Assembly (NCBI GenBank): GCA_019459525.1
Contig: JAIBEY010000087.1
Location: 1 to 64,000 of the forward strand
Direction of reading: 5' to 3'
DNA length: 64,000 nucleotides
Source: Prolixibacteraceae bacterium
GTDB taxonomy: Bacteria > Bacteroidota > Bacteroidia > Bacteroidales > Prolixibacteraceae
Numbering within the stretch: the first letter of the stretch is position 1; every line of letters begins with the position of its first letter. Below are positions 8,659 through 18,185 of this stretch, piece after piece. Made by a program: the position numbers and the translations under genes. The notes beneath the pieces were generated by a model, which saw only the letters and a program-made list of their open reading frames with translations, was not told the origin of the DNA and made no database searches.

Positions 8659-8812
8659 GCTAACTTCAGTTATCCGTGCAAGCACGGTAGCGGTGGTTTT
8701 CGGTGGGTATCTTTACGCGCAGGCCCGGTTAACCGGGATTGACAGGAATTGAAAATCGGCGTAAGCCAAACCGCCCGCAAACAACCTTTGTTGGTAGCTT
8801 CCTAGGTTGGCA
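8659..8812. repeat. Gene-bounding hairpin element, copy 2
   Basis: It starts GCTAACTTCAG and ends GGTTGGC. The inner arms GGCGGTTT/AAACCGCC-like and a CCGGTTAACCGG palindrome form a long imperfect stem. About 85 nt of the core (8690-8773) is nearly identical to copy 3 at 14398-14540, in the same orientation. The rest of the gap to 9013 (8813-9013) shows no feature. Confidence 0.8.
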
Positions 8813-9025
8813 GTCAGTTTAATCGCAACTTGAGACTGGATTGGGTTTTAGCGAAATAAATGGAATGTTCTTGATTTGCTACTAACATTTTCGAATTTAT
8901 TTAAATAGGATTTATAAACAGCAAGTGTAAATTTTATTTCGGGTGAACTCATATGCTTATTGGCCAAAACCAAAACGATAGAAAGAGTAAAACTTAAAAA
9001 TGGAATTATCAATATGGAATTTCGA

Positions 9026-12000
9026 ATGAAAAGGAACCTACGCAAAAAAGTAATAAGTGTCGTTTTTGGATTATTAATCAGTCAATTTTTATATTCACAA
9101 AACTTTGCCAACAATTGGGTCCTTGGTGATTTTGGACTCGAATTTCAAAATAACACGGTTAGTCTTCGGCACGATTATTCCTCGTATCTGTACAAAGGGT
9201 TCGGAATTATTAGTGATAAGCAGGGTAAACTATTGTTTTATTCTAACGGACTTGACGTATGGGATAAAAATCGTGGTTTGATGCCCAATGGAAAAGATGT
9301 ATTCTCACCTACCGGTGGTACATTATTACAAGAATCTCTTGTGGTACCCAAGCCTGGCTCAGGTTCTTTATACTACTTGTTTACCGTCGATCCCCAAAAT
9401 GGGGAATCGGGTTCAGGGTTATATTATTCCATTGTTGATATGAGCCTCAATAACGGATTGGGAGATGTCATCCTGAAAGGGAAAAAAATAATGAGTACAG
9501 TTTCGAATAAAATTACTGCGGTTTATCATTCTAACAAGCATGATGTGTGGTTAATAACGCAACAATATAATTCCAATAACTACTATTCGTATTTAATCTC
9601 CGATTCGGGCTTGTCTGACACCCCGGTTATAAGTTCAGTAGGGAAGTCTGTATCATCGTCTTTTGATGGACAATTAAAAGCCTCTCCTGATGGGAAAAGA
9701 GTGGCTTGTAGCTATAATGACTTTAGCAGCGGTGGATTTGACTTATTTGATTTTACTGATTCATCAGGGAAATTATCGAATCCGATGACGTTTACGTTGC
9801 CTGCTTCCGATCGCGGTTGTAATGGGCTCGAATTCTCTCCGGATGCCACCAAGCTATTTGTTATTCAGGAAGGTAGTACTGGAGAAAGTGGATTGTATCA
9901 ATTTGATGTGACTGGCAAAACATACGATCAGATTAATTCTTCACGAGAACTCCTGGCCCGGGAAGTCTTTAATAGCTTTACACAAATGCAGCTCGCACCT
10001 AACGGAAAAATTTACATTACCAAAGGTGGCGGTGGCGGAGGCACCGAATATCTTGGAGTTATAGAGAATCCAAATGAATTGGGTACGAATTGTATTGTAA
10101 AAGAAAATGGGTTGTTTCTTGAAGGTGGAAGTTCTTTTGTTGCCGGAACCCCAAATTTTATACAGAACTACTTTTTCAAAACCAACTTTACTTTTGAAAA
10201 TACCTGTCAGGCTTATCCTGTTGGGTTCAACGTTACGAACACCTACAAATTAGATTCAGTTCGATGGTCTTTTGGTGAAGGAACTTCATCCCAATCGCTC
10301 AATCCGAAATTTCAATACGCTGAAGCAGGTAATTATACTGTTCGGTTATTGGCATTTTATCCCGATAAGACAGATACCATAATTAAGCAAATAACCATTA
10401 ATCCCTTTTCAAAATTCGACTTGGGCAACGATGCCTCAGTTTGTTTTGGTCACGAACTGTCAGTTGCCGAAGGATTTAAATCGTATCGATGGAATACAGG
10501 AGCTATAACCCGATCTATCAGGATAGAGAAGGAGGGGAAATACAAGATAACAGTAGAAAATTCATTCGGATGTTTTTCTTCGGATTCTGTTTTTTTAAAG
10601 GTTATTGATTTGCCGGTAATAAATATGCCCGATTCTGTAGTAATTGGGGCTTCGACATCGGTTAAACTGTCTCCGGGACAATTCAGTTCCTATTCGTGGA
10701 GTACTGGCGAAACAACATCTTCAATCGATGTAAGTAAAGAAGGATGGTATTCTGTTGCAGTAAAAAATGCTTCCGGATGCTTGTCTGCCAAATCTGTTTT
10801 TGTTTCTAAAAGTTCAACCACTGGAAATCAGGAAAAAACAGGTTGGAAATTACTAAATCCACTTCCGTCAGCACGTACCGCTCTGGATGTTTGCTTTATT
10901 AATTCGCAAATTGGGTTTGTTGTTAACGACAAAGAGATTATTGGCACTACTGACGGAGGAAATACATGGAAGGTAAAGATGGAAATTTTATCGGGGAAAC
11001 GAATTGCGTTTAAAAACAGCATTGGTTATGTCATTGGAGATGGTGGATCAATATATAAATCAACTTATTTTGGCGAGGGATGGAACAAAGTCAACACCAG
11101 TTTTACCGATAACTTGAATGCCATCAGTCTTATTCATCAGGATACCGTATTGGTAACAGGCAAGAATAAATTATATGTATCGAATGATGGCGGACAATCG
11201 TGGTTGACACGTAATGTAACCGGGGCAAACAATATCGAAGATTCGTATTTCACAAGCGCAAAGGTAGGTCTTGTGGGTTGCTCTGATGGAACCATACTTA
11301 AAACTATTGATGGAGGGTTGAACTGGAAAGTTACCAGCTCTGTCAGCTATTTTCCGGCCAATATTTTCAGAATCTATTTTGTTGATAAGAATGTCGGATT
11401 TGCATCGCGCGGACATGGTGATATCTTGAAAACTACCGATGGCGGCGAAACCTGGAAGGTGATTCCAAACACAACAGATGCTATTTATTCTTATTACTTC
11501 TTAGATCAACAAAACGGATATATAGCAGGAAGATATGGTGTAATATTTAAAACAAGTAATGGCGGTTCTACCTGGGATTGGGCAGGCTTTCAGAATGGAA
11601 GATATGATGGAACTTCAATTAACAGCCTCTACTTTTTTGATCAGATAACTGGATTTGCTGTTGGCGTAAGTGGACGGATCATGAAAACAATGGATGGCGG
11701 ACAGAACTGGAAGGATTATTCTCCAACGTATGGAAGTGTTAAACAACTTGATTTTGTTACAGATCAGGTTGGCTACGGACTCGTAGGAAATACCTTTTAT
11801 AAAACTTCGGATAGTGGTAAGACTTGGATAAACATGAGTGCTCCAGTGAAAACAGGAAACACAACTCAGTTTGATTTTATTAATGAAAATACAGGTTATT
11901 GCATTGCTGGTGGAAATATGGGCAGCTCGGCAAATGTCAGTAAGGTATATAAAACGATTGATGGCGGTAAAACCTGGATCATCACAAATCAAGGAAAGGA

Positions 12001-14020
12001 TGTAATGAATGAAAATCTTTATACTATTGATTTTGTGAATGAAAGTACAGGATATGTTAGTGGAGGGTATAACGGTGATTCGACGTTTAAAACCATCGAT
12101 GGAGGAAACTCATGGCAGCGGATAAATGATATAAGCTTTGGACAAATGCAATTTATAACCGCTGAAGTTGGTTATGCCAGAAACGTTGGTAACTTGTACA
12201 ATAGAATCTATAAAACCATAGACGGTGGGAAAAATTGGGTTGCGACTTTTGAAATCGAAGATGATATTACATCATTTCACTTCTTGGATGAGAATAACGG
12301 GTATTTTGTAGGTGATAATTCGTTGGCTTATAAAACAAGCGATGGAGGGGAAACATGGCAAAAACTTACCATACCCTATGGTTATTATGCGAAGGTTCGA
12401 TTTTATTCGAACAATGTTGGATACATTACAGGTGAATACGGTGCATTATATAAAACAACAAATGGTGGTGTAAGCTGGGATGCCGTTAATACACCATATA
12501 GTGTTCCAGGCATTGAGATTCTCGGGGAAAATATATTTATATACGGGGGAAGTGGTGTAATTCTAAGAAATACGATTGATTACCAACCCGCATCTCTGTT
12601 CTTAGGTACAGCAACGAATATTTCAAATAGTAGTGTTACGTTAACAGGGTATGCGACATCTAATGGCGGAAAAATCGAAAATATCCGGTTCGAATATGGA
12701 GTTTCATTACTAAATACTGTTGTTTCTGGTGATCCCAATACTGTGAATTCAGGAGCTTCTGTAAATACATCGGCAGTATTGAATAATCTCAGTCAAAATA
12801 CAACTTATAACTATCGAATAAAAGCGACATGCGATGGAGTCGAATATCAGAGCAATATCCTCCAATTTAAAACCTTACCCGACTTTCAGTTAACAATGTA
12901 CCAGGTAAATGACTTCACGTCAGATGAAGTTAATTTATATGGTAATATCACATCAAATTCAGGAGATATCACAAATGTTGAGTTCCAGTATGGAACTGAT
13001 ATGCTTTCCTTAAATCAAAGTATTGAAGCCACTCCCACTATTGTACCAGGTGCAACAACGAAAGAAATTTCAGGAAAATTAAAATCACTGAACCCAGAAA
13101 CGAAATATTTTATTCGAATTAAAGCCATTTATAAAGGAACAGAAATATATAGTTCTATCGTTAACATCACTACTCAACCTGAATATAAAATCAATTTCTA
13201 TGCGACAAATATCGATGGCAGAACAGCATTTTTATCGACCTACATTGCGACCTACAAGGATACAATGAAGCATATTATATTTGAATATGATACAATTCGT
13301 AGTTACAAGAATATGGTATCAGCAACTCCAGATCAAATAATTAAGAACAATTCAGCTATTATTCAAGCACAATTGAAGGACCTGGATAGTAATAAGATCT
13401 ATTATTATCGGATTAAAGCCAAGTTAGGGGATAAAACGATTGTCTCACGTGAAAATATTTTACGAATAACCGGAGGCATTCTTATCATCCCCATTGAAGT
13501 CCAGCCGATATCAGATAGTTCAATCAAGTTACACGGTTTGATTAATGCGAGCGGAAGATCCCTATTCAACATTCAGTTTGAATATGGAACAACCAACGAG
13601 TTTGGCAGTACAACTTCTTCTTCTCCGAATTATTCTTCAGGAATGCAGACAAATACAGTCGAAGCTACTTTAACCGGATTGAAACCAAATACAGAATATT
13701 ATTTCAGAATAAAAGGCACCGATGGTACTACAACATTTTATTCTGATGAAGTTAAATTTACTACTGGAATAAGCACCGGATTAGATATGTCTGAAGATTT
13801 ACATGATGTTCTTATTTTCCCAAATCCGGCTAGTGATTATTTGAACGTAAAATCTTACTACCCGATTGAGAAGATTGAATTTATGGATCTAAATGGAAGA
13901 ATTTTGATTGCAGATAGAAATAAAAATCTATTAAATATTTCAAATTACCCTGCAGGTTTTTATTTTGTGAAGGTTTGCACTAATAAAGGATCAGCAATTA
14001 GAAAAATAATAAAAAAATAA
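9026..14020 (+). CDS. Giant T9SS-secreted protein with PKD, YCF48/BNR and FN3-like repeats
   Basis: From ATG 9026 the product has 1664 residues and opens with a signal peptide (MKRNLRKKVISVVFGLLISQFLYS); ATG 9014 is a close alternative, and the open frame back to a TTG at 8960 is unlikely to be translated. The first 380 residues form a WD40/propeller-like region of the kind seen in Bacteroidota surface proteins. A PKD-like domain follows (WSFGEGTSS... GNYTVRL) and two short Ig-like modules. At least twelve YCF48/BNR blades come next (KTTDGGETWKV and variants), then four FN3-like modules each marked by FEYG or FQYG, and finally a type A sorting domain (FPNPASDYLNVKS... YPAGFYFVKV). It should be exported by Sec, crossed over by T9SS and anchored or released at the surface. 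Substrate unknown. Confidence 0.85.
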   Translation: MKRNLRKKVISVVFGLLISQFLYSQNFANNWVLGDFGLEFQNNTVSLRHDYSSYLYKGFGIISDKQGKLLFYSNGLDVWDKNRGLMPNGKDVFSPTGGTLLQESLVVPKPGSGSLYYLFTVDPQNGESGSGLYYSIVDMSLNNGLGDVILKGKKIMSTVSNKITAVYHSNKHDVWLITQQYNSNNYYSYLISDSGLSDTPVISSVGKSVSSSFDGQLKASPDGKRVACSYNDFSSGGFDLFDFTDSSGKLSNPMTFTLPASDRGCNGLEFSPDATKLFVIQEGSTGESGLYQFDVTGKTYDQINSSRELLAREVFNSFTQMQLAPNGKIYITKGGGGGGTEYLGVIENPNELGTNCIVKENGLFLEGGSSFVAGTPNFIQNYFFKTNFTFENTCQAYPVGFNVTNTYKLDSVRWSFGEGTSSQSLNPKFQYAEAGNYTVRLLAFYPDKTDTIIKQITINPFSKFDLGNDASVCFGHELSVAEGFKSYRWNTGAITRSIRIEKEGKYKITVENSFGCFSSDSVFLKVIDLPVINMPDSVVIGASTSVKLSPGQFSSYSWSTGETTSSIDVSKEGWYSVAVKNASGCLSAKSVFVSKSSTTGNQEKTGWKLLNPLPSARTALDVCFINSQIGFVVNDKEIIGTTDGGNTWKVKMEILSGKRIAFKNSIGYVIGDGGSIYKSTYFGEGWNKVNTSFTDNLNAISLIHQDTVLVTGKNKLYVSNDGGQSWLTRNVTGANNIEDSYFTSAKVGLVGCSDGTILKTIDGGLNWKVTSSVSYFPANIFRIYFVDKNVGFASRGHGDILKTTDGGETWKVIPNTTDAIYSYYFLDQQNGYIAGRYGVIFKTSNGGSTWDWAGFQNGRYDGTSINSLYFFDQITGFAVGVSGRIMKTMDGGQNWKDYSPTYGSVKQLDFVTDQVGYGLVGNTFYKTSDSGKTWINMSAPVKTGNTTQFDFINENTGYCIAGGNMGSSANVSKVYKTIDGGKTWIITNQGKDVMNENLYTIDFVNESTGYVSGGYNGDSTFKTIDGGNSWQRINDISFGQMQFITAEVGYARNVGNLYNRIYKTIDGGKNWVATFEIEDDITSFHFLDENNGYFVGDNSLAYKTSDGGETWQKLTIPYGYYAKVRFYSNNVGYITGEYGALYKTTNGGVSWDAVNTPYSVPGIEILGENIFIYGGSGVILRNTIDYQPASLFLGTATNISNSSVTLTGYATSNGGKIENIRFEYGVSLLNTVVSGDPNTVNSGASVNTSAVLNNLSQNTTYNYRIKATCDGVEYQSNILQFKTLPDFQLTMYQVNDFTSDEVNLYGNITSNSGDITNVEFQYGTDMLSLNQSIEATPTIVPGATTKEISGKLKSLNPETKYFIRIKAIYKGTEIYSSIVNITTQPEYKINFYATNIDGRTAFLSTYIATYKDTMKHIIFEYDTIRSYKNMVSATPDQIIKNNSAIIQAQLKDLDSNKIYYYRIKAKLGDKTIVSRENILRITGGILIIPIEVQPISDSSIKLHGLINASGRSLFNIQFEYGTTNEFGSTTSSSPNYSSGMQTNTVEATLTGLKPNTEYYFRIKGTDGTTTFYSDEVKFTTGISTGLDMSEDLHDVLIFPNPASDYLNVKSYYPIEKIEFMDLNGRILIADRNKNLLNISNYPAGFYFVKVCTNKGSAIRKIIKK

Positions 14021-14397
14021 AGCAATGTTACGGATCCGTTTAGTTGCTCATTGAAACAGCTTTGGTTTTGACAGATTTTTTAAATTGACAGTTCGATCAA
14101 CTTGAGACAAATGAATTCTTTGAGAGATTTATAAAATTGGTTTTTATGTCGGCTCAGTCTGGCAGGTTTTCGCTTTTTGTGACAATTTCGACCAAAACGT
14201 TCATTTTTTAGCTTAACACAGACTGCAATAGGAAACGTATTCACGGACAGGGTTTTTAAATGTTGTGGATACTTCGGCAAAGAAACTGGTTGAGCGAAAT
14301 TTGTAATTTGACTCTGAATTTATTGACTGACAGTATTTACGAACGAATTGCAAAAAGAAAAAATATGTAAATGTTTCGAGTGACAGAAAACCATACC
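14021..14397. other. A+T-rich intergenic stretch without recognisable feature
   Basis: No ORF with plausible coding character, no strong terminator and no repeat seen elsewhere in the window was found here. The gap separates the giant secreted protein from the third hairpin element. Confidence 0.5.
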
Positions 14398-14540
14398 GCT
14401 AACTTCTACGACCTGTTAAACTCGGCAGCGGCGGTTTTCGGTGGGCATCTTTCCGCCCGGTTCCGGTTAACCGGGATTAACAGGAATTGAAAATCGGCGA
14501 AGCCAAACCGCCCCTATGCAATAGCTTCTGAATGTTGGCT
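14398..14540. repeat. Gene-bounding hairpin element, copy 3
   Basis: It opens GCTAACTTC and closes TAGCTTCTGAATGTTGGC. Its core matches copy 2 closely (shared words GGTTTTCGGTGGG, CCGGTTAACCGGGATT, CAGGAATTGAAAATCGGCG, GCCAAACCGCC), in the same orientation 5.7 kb downstream. The two bracket the giant secreted-protein gene. Confidence 0.8.
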
Positions 14541-14568
14541 GTAACGGCAGGAAAAACACTTCAACAAA

Positions 14569-14742
14569 ATGAAAAAATGGCAAGTATTGGAGAAGAGATC
14601 ACACGAAAACTATTTTGTGCTGTGGCTAGAAAGGCTGTTTCCTGATCAGATAAGTAATGAGAACTATTTAAACTATAAGGTCGCTTTTGAATCTGTGGTG
14701 CTCACTTTTACTTGTTGTGCAAAACAAGTATTTTCGGAATGA
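14569..14742 (+). pseudogene. Short chimeric ORF, probably a remnant
   Basis: ATG 14569 to TGA 14740-14742 encodes 57 residues starting MKKWQVLEKRSHENYFVLWL. The first half looks like a genuine, unidentified coding start placed 29 nt after hairpin element 3. The second half is translated from a copy of the dispersed repeat also seen at 166-290 (14675-14730 here), so the frame is chimeric and likely a truncated gene. Alternatively it is chance. Confidence 0.3.
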
Positions 14743-14743
14743 T

Positions 14744-14903
14744 CGGTTTACAGGTTATGAATAGCCCCGACCTTTAGGTCCGGGGAAAAGGGAGACAGAC
14801 GAATCCCGGCTTTAGCCGAAATAATTGATTGTTTTGGCTAAAGCCGGAATACGAAATATTTATCTTTCAACGGCATAAATGCCGTTGCTATTCCAATCAA
14901 CCA
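14744..14903 (-). repeat. Dispersed hairpin-rich repeat, copy B (inverted relative to copy A)
   Basis: Read on the minus strand, it matches copy A at 2915-3042 from TGGTTGATTGGAATAGCAAC through the CCGGACCTAAAGGTCGG hairpin to the shared ATTCATAA end. It differs by an additional CGGCTTTAGCC module. The two copies are about 11.7 kb apart and in opposite orientation. Confidence 0.8.
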
Positions 14904-14923
14904 TTTTTGACCACATTACCGAA

Positions 14924-14959
14924 AATCTAAAATCCCGCTTTTCAGCAGGATTTTAGATT
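14924..14959 (-). terminator. Terminator of the RprXY-like operon
   Basis: AATCTAAAATCC (14924-14935) pairs perfectly with GGATTTTAGATT (14948-14959). On the minus strand the stem is followed by a short T-run. It lies 18 nt beyond the response-regulator stop at 14977. Confidence 0.75.
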
Positions 14960-14976
14960 CCTATTTCGGAGTTGAT

Positions 14977-15666
14977 TTACAAAATCAGTTTGTAGCCTTT
15001 TCCGTGAACATTAATAATTTCAACCTTCGGATCGTCTTTCAGGTGCTTCCGGAGTTTGGTAATATAAACGTCCATACTGCGGGCATTGAAATAATTATCG
15101 TCTATCCAGATGGTTTTCAGTGCGAAGTTGCGTTCCAGCACCTTGTTGGCATTGTTGCAAAGCAAACGCAACAATTCGGCTTCCTTGGTGGTCAGTTTTA
15201 CTTCTTCTTCGCCACCGGTAAGGATTTGTTTACGGGTATCGAACGTGTAAATTCCCAATTTATAAACGGCATCGTCGGGCGAATTCGAATCTTGCATGAT
15301 ACGCCGCATGATGGCTTCGATGCGAAATATCAATTCTTCCATGCTGAACGGTTTGGTGATATAATCGTCGGCACCAATCTTGAAGCCTTCCAGCACATCT
15401 TCTTTCATGTTTTTCGCGGTCAGAAAAATAATAGGAATTTCAGTGTTAATCAGGCGAATATCTTTTGCCAGCGAAATACCATCTTTTTTGGGCATCATGA
15501 TATCCAGGATACACAGGTTATAGGCATTATTTCTGAATCCTTTGTAAGCTACTTCACCATCCGGGTACAAATCGGTATCGTAGCCTTTGGCAATCAGGTA
15601 TTCTTTCAATAACAATCCAAGGTTTTCATCATCCTCGGCCAAGAGTAATTTTACTTTTTTTTCCAT
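14977..15666 (-). CDS. OmpR-family response regulator (RprY-like)
   Basis: A 229-residue regulator with a receiver domain (acidic pocket EDD 11-13, phospho-acceptor D55 in ILDIMMPK, conserved T and K in FLTAK and ITKPF) followed by a winged-helix Trans_reg_C domain ending GKGYKLIL. The start ATG at 15666 (MEKKVKLLLAEDDE) is preferred; an ATG 12 nt upstream is possible. The start lies inside the 3-prime end of the kinase gene, so the two are translationally coupled. The protein closely recalls RprY of Bacteroides. It should bind DNA after phosphorylation by the adjacent kinase; the target genes are not evident here. A hairpin terminator follows. Confidence 0.9.
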   Translation of the reverse strand: MEKKVKLLLAEDDENLGLLLKEYLIAKGYDTDLYPDGEVAYKGFRNNAYNLCILDIMMPKKDGISLAKDIRLINTEIPIIFLTAKNMKEDVLEGFKIGADDYITKPFSMEELIFRIEAIMRRIMQDSNSPDDAVYKLGIYTFDTRKQILTGGEEEVKLTTKEAELLRLLCNNANKVLERNFALKTIWIDDNYFNARSMDVYITKLRKHLKDDPKVEIINVHGKGYKLIL

Positions 15667-17251
15667 GGTTCTCTGCATTTATCGGGAAATATATCATGAA
15701 TTTTGTTCCTTTATTTAGGGCGCTTTCTACTTTGATGTGACCCTGATGGGCATCAACAATCTTTTTTACATAGCTCAACCCAAGACCAAATCCTTTTACG
15801 TCGTGCACGTTTCCGGTGGGCACGCGATAAAAGCGTTCAAAAATCTGGCCAACGTGTTCGTTTTGTATGCCAATGCCATGATCTTTTACCGAAACAACCA
15901 GGAAATGATCTTTCAGCTCGGTTGAAATTATAATTTTGGGTTCATCCTTGCTGTATTTCACCGCATTATCGAGCAAGTTAAATAAAACATTGGTAATATG
16001 CACTTCATCGCCTTTAATGATTGCCGGTTCAGCTTTTAAAACGGAAGTTAATTCGCCGTTTTTCGCTTTTACGCGGAGTTCGAAGTTCAACACCACCGAT
16101 GTGATGAGGGCATTGATGTTTACTTCTTTAATTTTAAGTTTGAGTTTTCCTTCATTAAATACGGCCATTTGCAACACTTTTTCAACCTGCGTGGTTAAAC
16201 GTTTGCTCTCCTGAAAGATAATTCCGGAGATGTGTTCGATGGTTTTGGGCGTATTGGTTACCGTATTGTCGCGCAACATCTGACTGGCAAGCGAAATGGT
16301 TGAAATGGGCGTTTTCAGCTCGTGGGTCATGTTGTTGATGAAGTCATTTTTAATATTCGACAGCTTTTTCTGTTTCAGGATGATCAGAATGGTATAAACG
16401 AATATCCCGATCAACATGGCCGTGAGCACAAACGTTGGGATAACCAGTATCCCGGTTTCTTTCAGCAAAAGGGAATCCTGTTTAGGGAAGTAAAGGTAAA
16501 TGTAATTGGGTTTCCTCAGTTCTTCCAAATCGTTGGGGAAAAGCAGTGTGCGATATTCCTTTTGTTGTTTCGAGTTGTAATTTTTATCGCCAAAAATGAA
16601 CCGTTCTTCACCAGTTGGAAATGTTTTTACGACGTACCTGAAATCCAGGGTTATTCCCTGCCGTTTAAGTTCTGATTTGATAAGCCTGCCCAAAGTGCTG
16701 GGCTTAATGCGTTCTTCGATCGGCAACTCCGATAGTAAGAGAGCCATCGTCCTGAGTTGAAGCATTCGGGCCCGTTGGTCGAGCCTTTCCTGGTACTGCT
16801 GGCTGACATAGCCATCGTATTCGTGGATGATCTCAAAAGCGTTTGGAAAATCGCCAGGGTGTCCCCTTTCATTCTCTATTTCAGGGCTCGGTTGGCTGTA
16901 ATCGATTTTTAGTTCTTCAGTAACGGTATTTCCTGAAGCCTTTTTTGAGTATTCTAATGAAAGCTGGGGCAGTTGCTGATTGAGTGTGCCTGAAATGGAG
17001 TGCTGATTGTTCCCGGGGAAAATGCCGCTCCGGCGAGGGGTCGAAAGCGTTCGGGCATAATCGGACAACATGGAGGCTTCTTCCATTTCGAGTTGATTGG
17101 CAACTTGTATCAAAGCACTTTTTATGGAGGTGTCAAATTGCTCCTGTTTTATTTCAAGCGCTTTTAAAATCGAATTGGTTTGAACCAGGATTAAGCTGGT
17201 CATTACCAATACCATTAGAATGATTAATGTTAAAATTACCCTCCTACTCAT
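15629..17251 (-). CDS. Sensor histidine kinase (RprX-like)
   Basis: A 540-residue inner-membrane kinase. It has an N-terminal helix (about 5-25), a periplasmic domain of about 240 residues with no recognised fold, and a second helix (about 267-292, LVIPTFVLTAMLIGIFVYTILII). Then come HisKA with H310 in THELKTP, an N box NVLFNLLDNAVKY, and G boxes KDHGIGI and GFGLGL. This is the layout of RprX in Bacteroides, partner of the response regulator whose gene overlaps its 3-prime end by 38 nt. It is first in the two-gene operon; the 176-nt gap to rnc should hold the promoter. No residue of the catalytic core is missing. Confidence 0.9.
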   Translation of the reverse strand: MSRRVILTLIILMVLVMTSLILVQTNSILKALEIKQEQFDTSIKSALIQVANQLEMEEASMLSDYARTLSTPRRSGIFPGNNQHSISGTLNQQLPQLSLEYSKKASGNTVTEELKIDYSQPSPEIENERGHPGDFPNAFEIIHEYDGYVSQQYQERLDQRARMLQLRTMALLLSELPIEERIKPSTLGRLIKSELKRQGITLDFRYVVKTFPTGEERFIFGDKNYNSKQQKEYRTLLFPNDLEELRKPNYIYLYFPKQDSLLLKETGILVIPTFVLTAMLIGIFVYTILIILKQKKLSNIKNDFINNMTHELKTPISTISLASQMLRDNTVTNTPKTIEHISGIIFQESKRLTTQVEKVLQMAVFNEGKLKLKIKEVNINALITSVVLNFELRVKAKNGELTSVLKAEPAIIKGDEVHITNVLFNLLDNAVKYSKDEPKIIISTELKDHFLVVSVKDHGIGIQNEHVGQIFERFYRVPTGNVHDVKGFGLGLSYVKKIVDAHQGHIKVESALNKGTKFMIYFPINAENHGKKSKITLGRG

Positions 17252-17427
17252 AGAACAAAGATAAGTTTTAAAAATACGGATAATAACTGCTTAACACTAT
17301 TTAACACAGGTTTATATTCCTTAACACCTGAATTTTTGAGGTTTAACCCATGTGTCTGACCGAATTTTTCTGCTAAATAAACTCGTCAAAGAAACGGAAA
17401 GAGATGGAAATTTACACCGGACGGTGG

Positions 17428-18180
17428 CTACTCTTCGGCAGATTCCGATGATAGCGCCTTTATTTTGTCGATGGCCACTTTGGAGGCGTTTTGTTGCGCC
17501 TCTTTTTTCGAAGTTCCTGAACCTTTTCCCAATAATTCACTGTCAACTTCTATGGTGGCAATAAACCAGGGCTGTTTACCGTCATTTTTACTTTCGTCAA
17601 CGGTGTCAAACGATACGGCTTTTTTGTTTTTTTGCGACCATTCAATCAGCTGGCTTTTGTAGTTTGTGTTGGTATTCTGTACTTCAACCAGATTAACGTA
17701 GTTGTTCAGTAACTTTCGGGTAATAAATTTTTTTGCTTCCAGATAACCTTTATCCAGATAAATAGCCCCAATCAGCGCTTCGAGCGTGTCGCCGTAAATG
17801 TGGCTCGACTCAATGGTTGAGGTGGTGTTCGACTGGATGTAGTGGTTTAGTCCAATCTGATAAGTAAGTTGGGTGAGGAAACTCCGGTTTACGAGCTTCG
17901 AGCGCATTTGAGTCAGGTAACCTTCGTCCTGGTTGGGGAAACGGTTGTACAGAAAATCGGCAATGGCGGCGCCTAAAATGGCATCGCCCAAATATTCAAG
18001 CCGCTCGTTATTCACGTAATTGCCCTGCGAATTAATTTTGGAGGCGGATTTGTGCATGACAGCAATATCGTAAACCCGCAAGTTTGTGGGATAAAATCCC
18101 AACAAGGATCTTAAAAACAAATAAAACTCTTTTCTAGGAGAAGAAAAGAGTTTTATTCTTTGAACGATGGTTCGTATCAC
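17428..18180 (-). CDS. rnc: Ribonuclease III
   Basis: A 250-residue double-strand RNA endonuclease used in rRNA and mRNA processing. The signature NNERLEYLGDAILGA lies near residue 70-85 and the second acidic cluster (GDTLEALIGAIYLDKG) near 130-145. A C-terminal dsRBD runs from YKSQLIEWSQK to the end (GKGSGTSKKEAQQNASKVA). The start codon is GTG at 18180, 5 nt after fabF ends, so it is the last gene of the acpP-fabF-rnc operon. That order is conserved in Bacteroidota. The roughly 25-residue N-terminal extension before the RNase III domain is usual in this phylum. Confidence 0.95.
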   Translation of the reverse strand: MIRTIVQRIKLFSSPRKEFYLFLRSLLGFYPTNLRVYDIAVMHKSASKINSQGNYVNNERLEYLGDAILGAAIADFLYNRFPNQDEGYLTQMRSKLVNRSFLTQLTYQIGLNHYIQSNTTSTIESSHIYGDTLEALIGAIYLDKGYLEAKKFITRKLLNNYVNLVEVQNTNTNYKSQLIEWSQKNKKAVSFDTVDESKNDGKQPWFIATIEVDSELLGKGSGTSKKEAQQNASKVAIDKIKALSSESAEE

Positions 18181-18185
18181 TTGTA

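Noticed and set aside
8960-9025. TTG start for the giant protein
   Set aside because: It would put a charged stretch in front of a clear signal peptide; ATG 9026 or 9014 gives a normal signal.
14080-14280. Minus-strand ORF of 66 codons in the gap
   Set aside because: No start context, composition atypical of protein coding, and no similarity to neighbours.
4209-14540. True integron with attC sites
   Set aside because: The consensus ends are only partially matched and no integrase gene was seen, so only a cassette-like layout is claimed.
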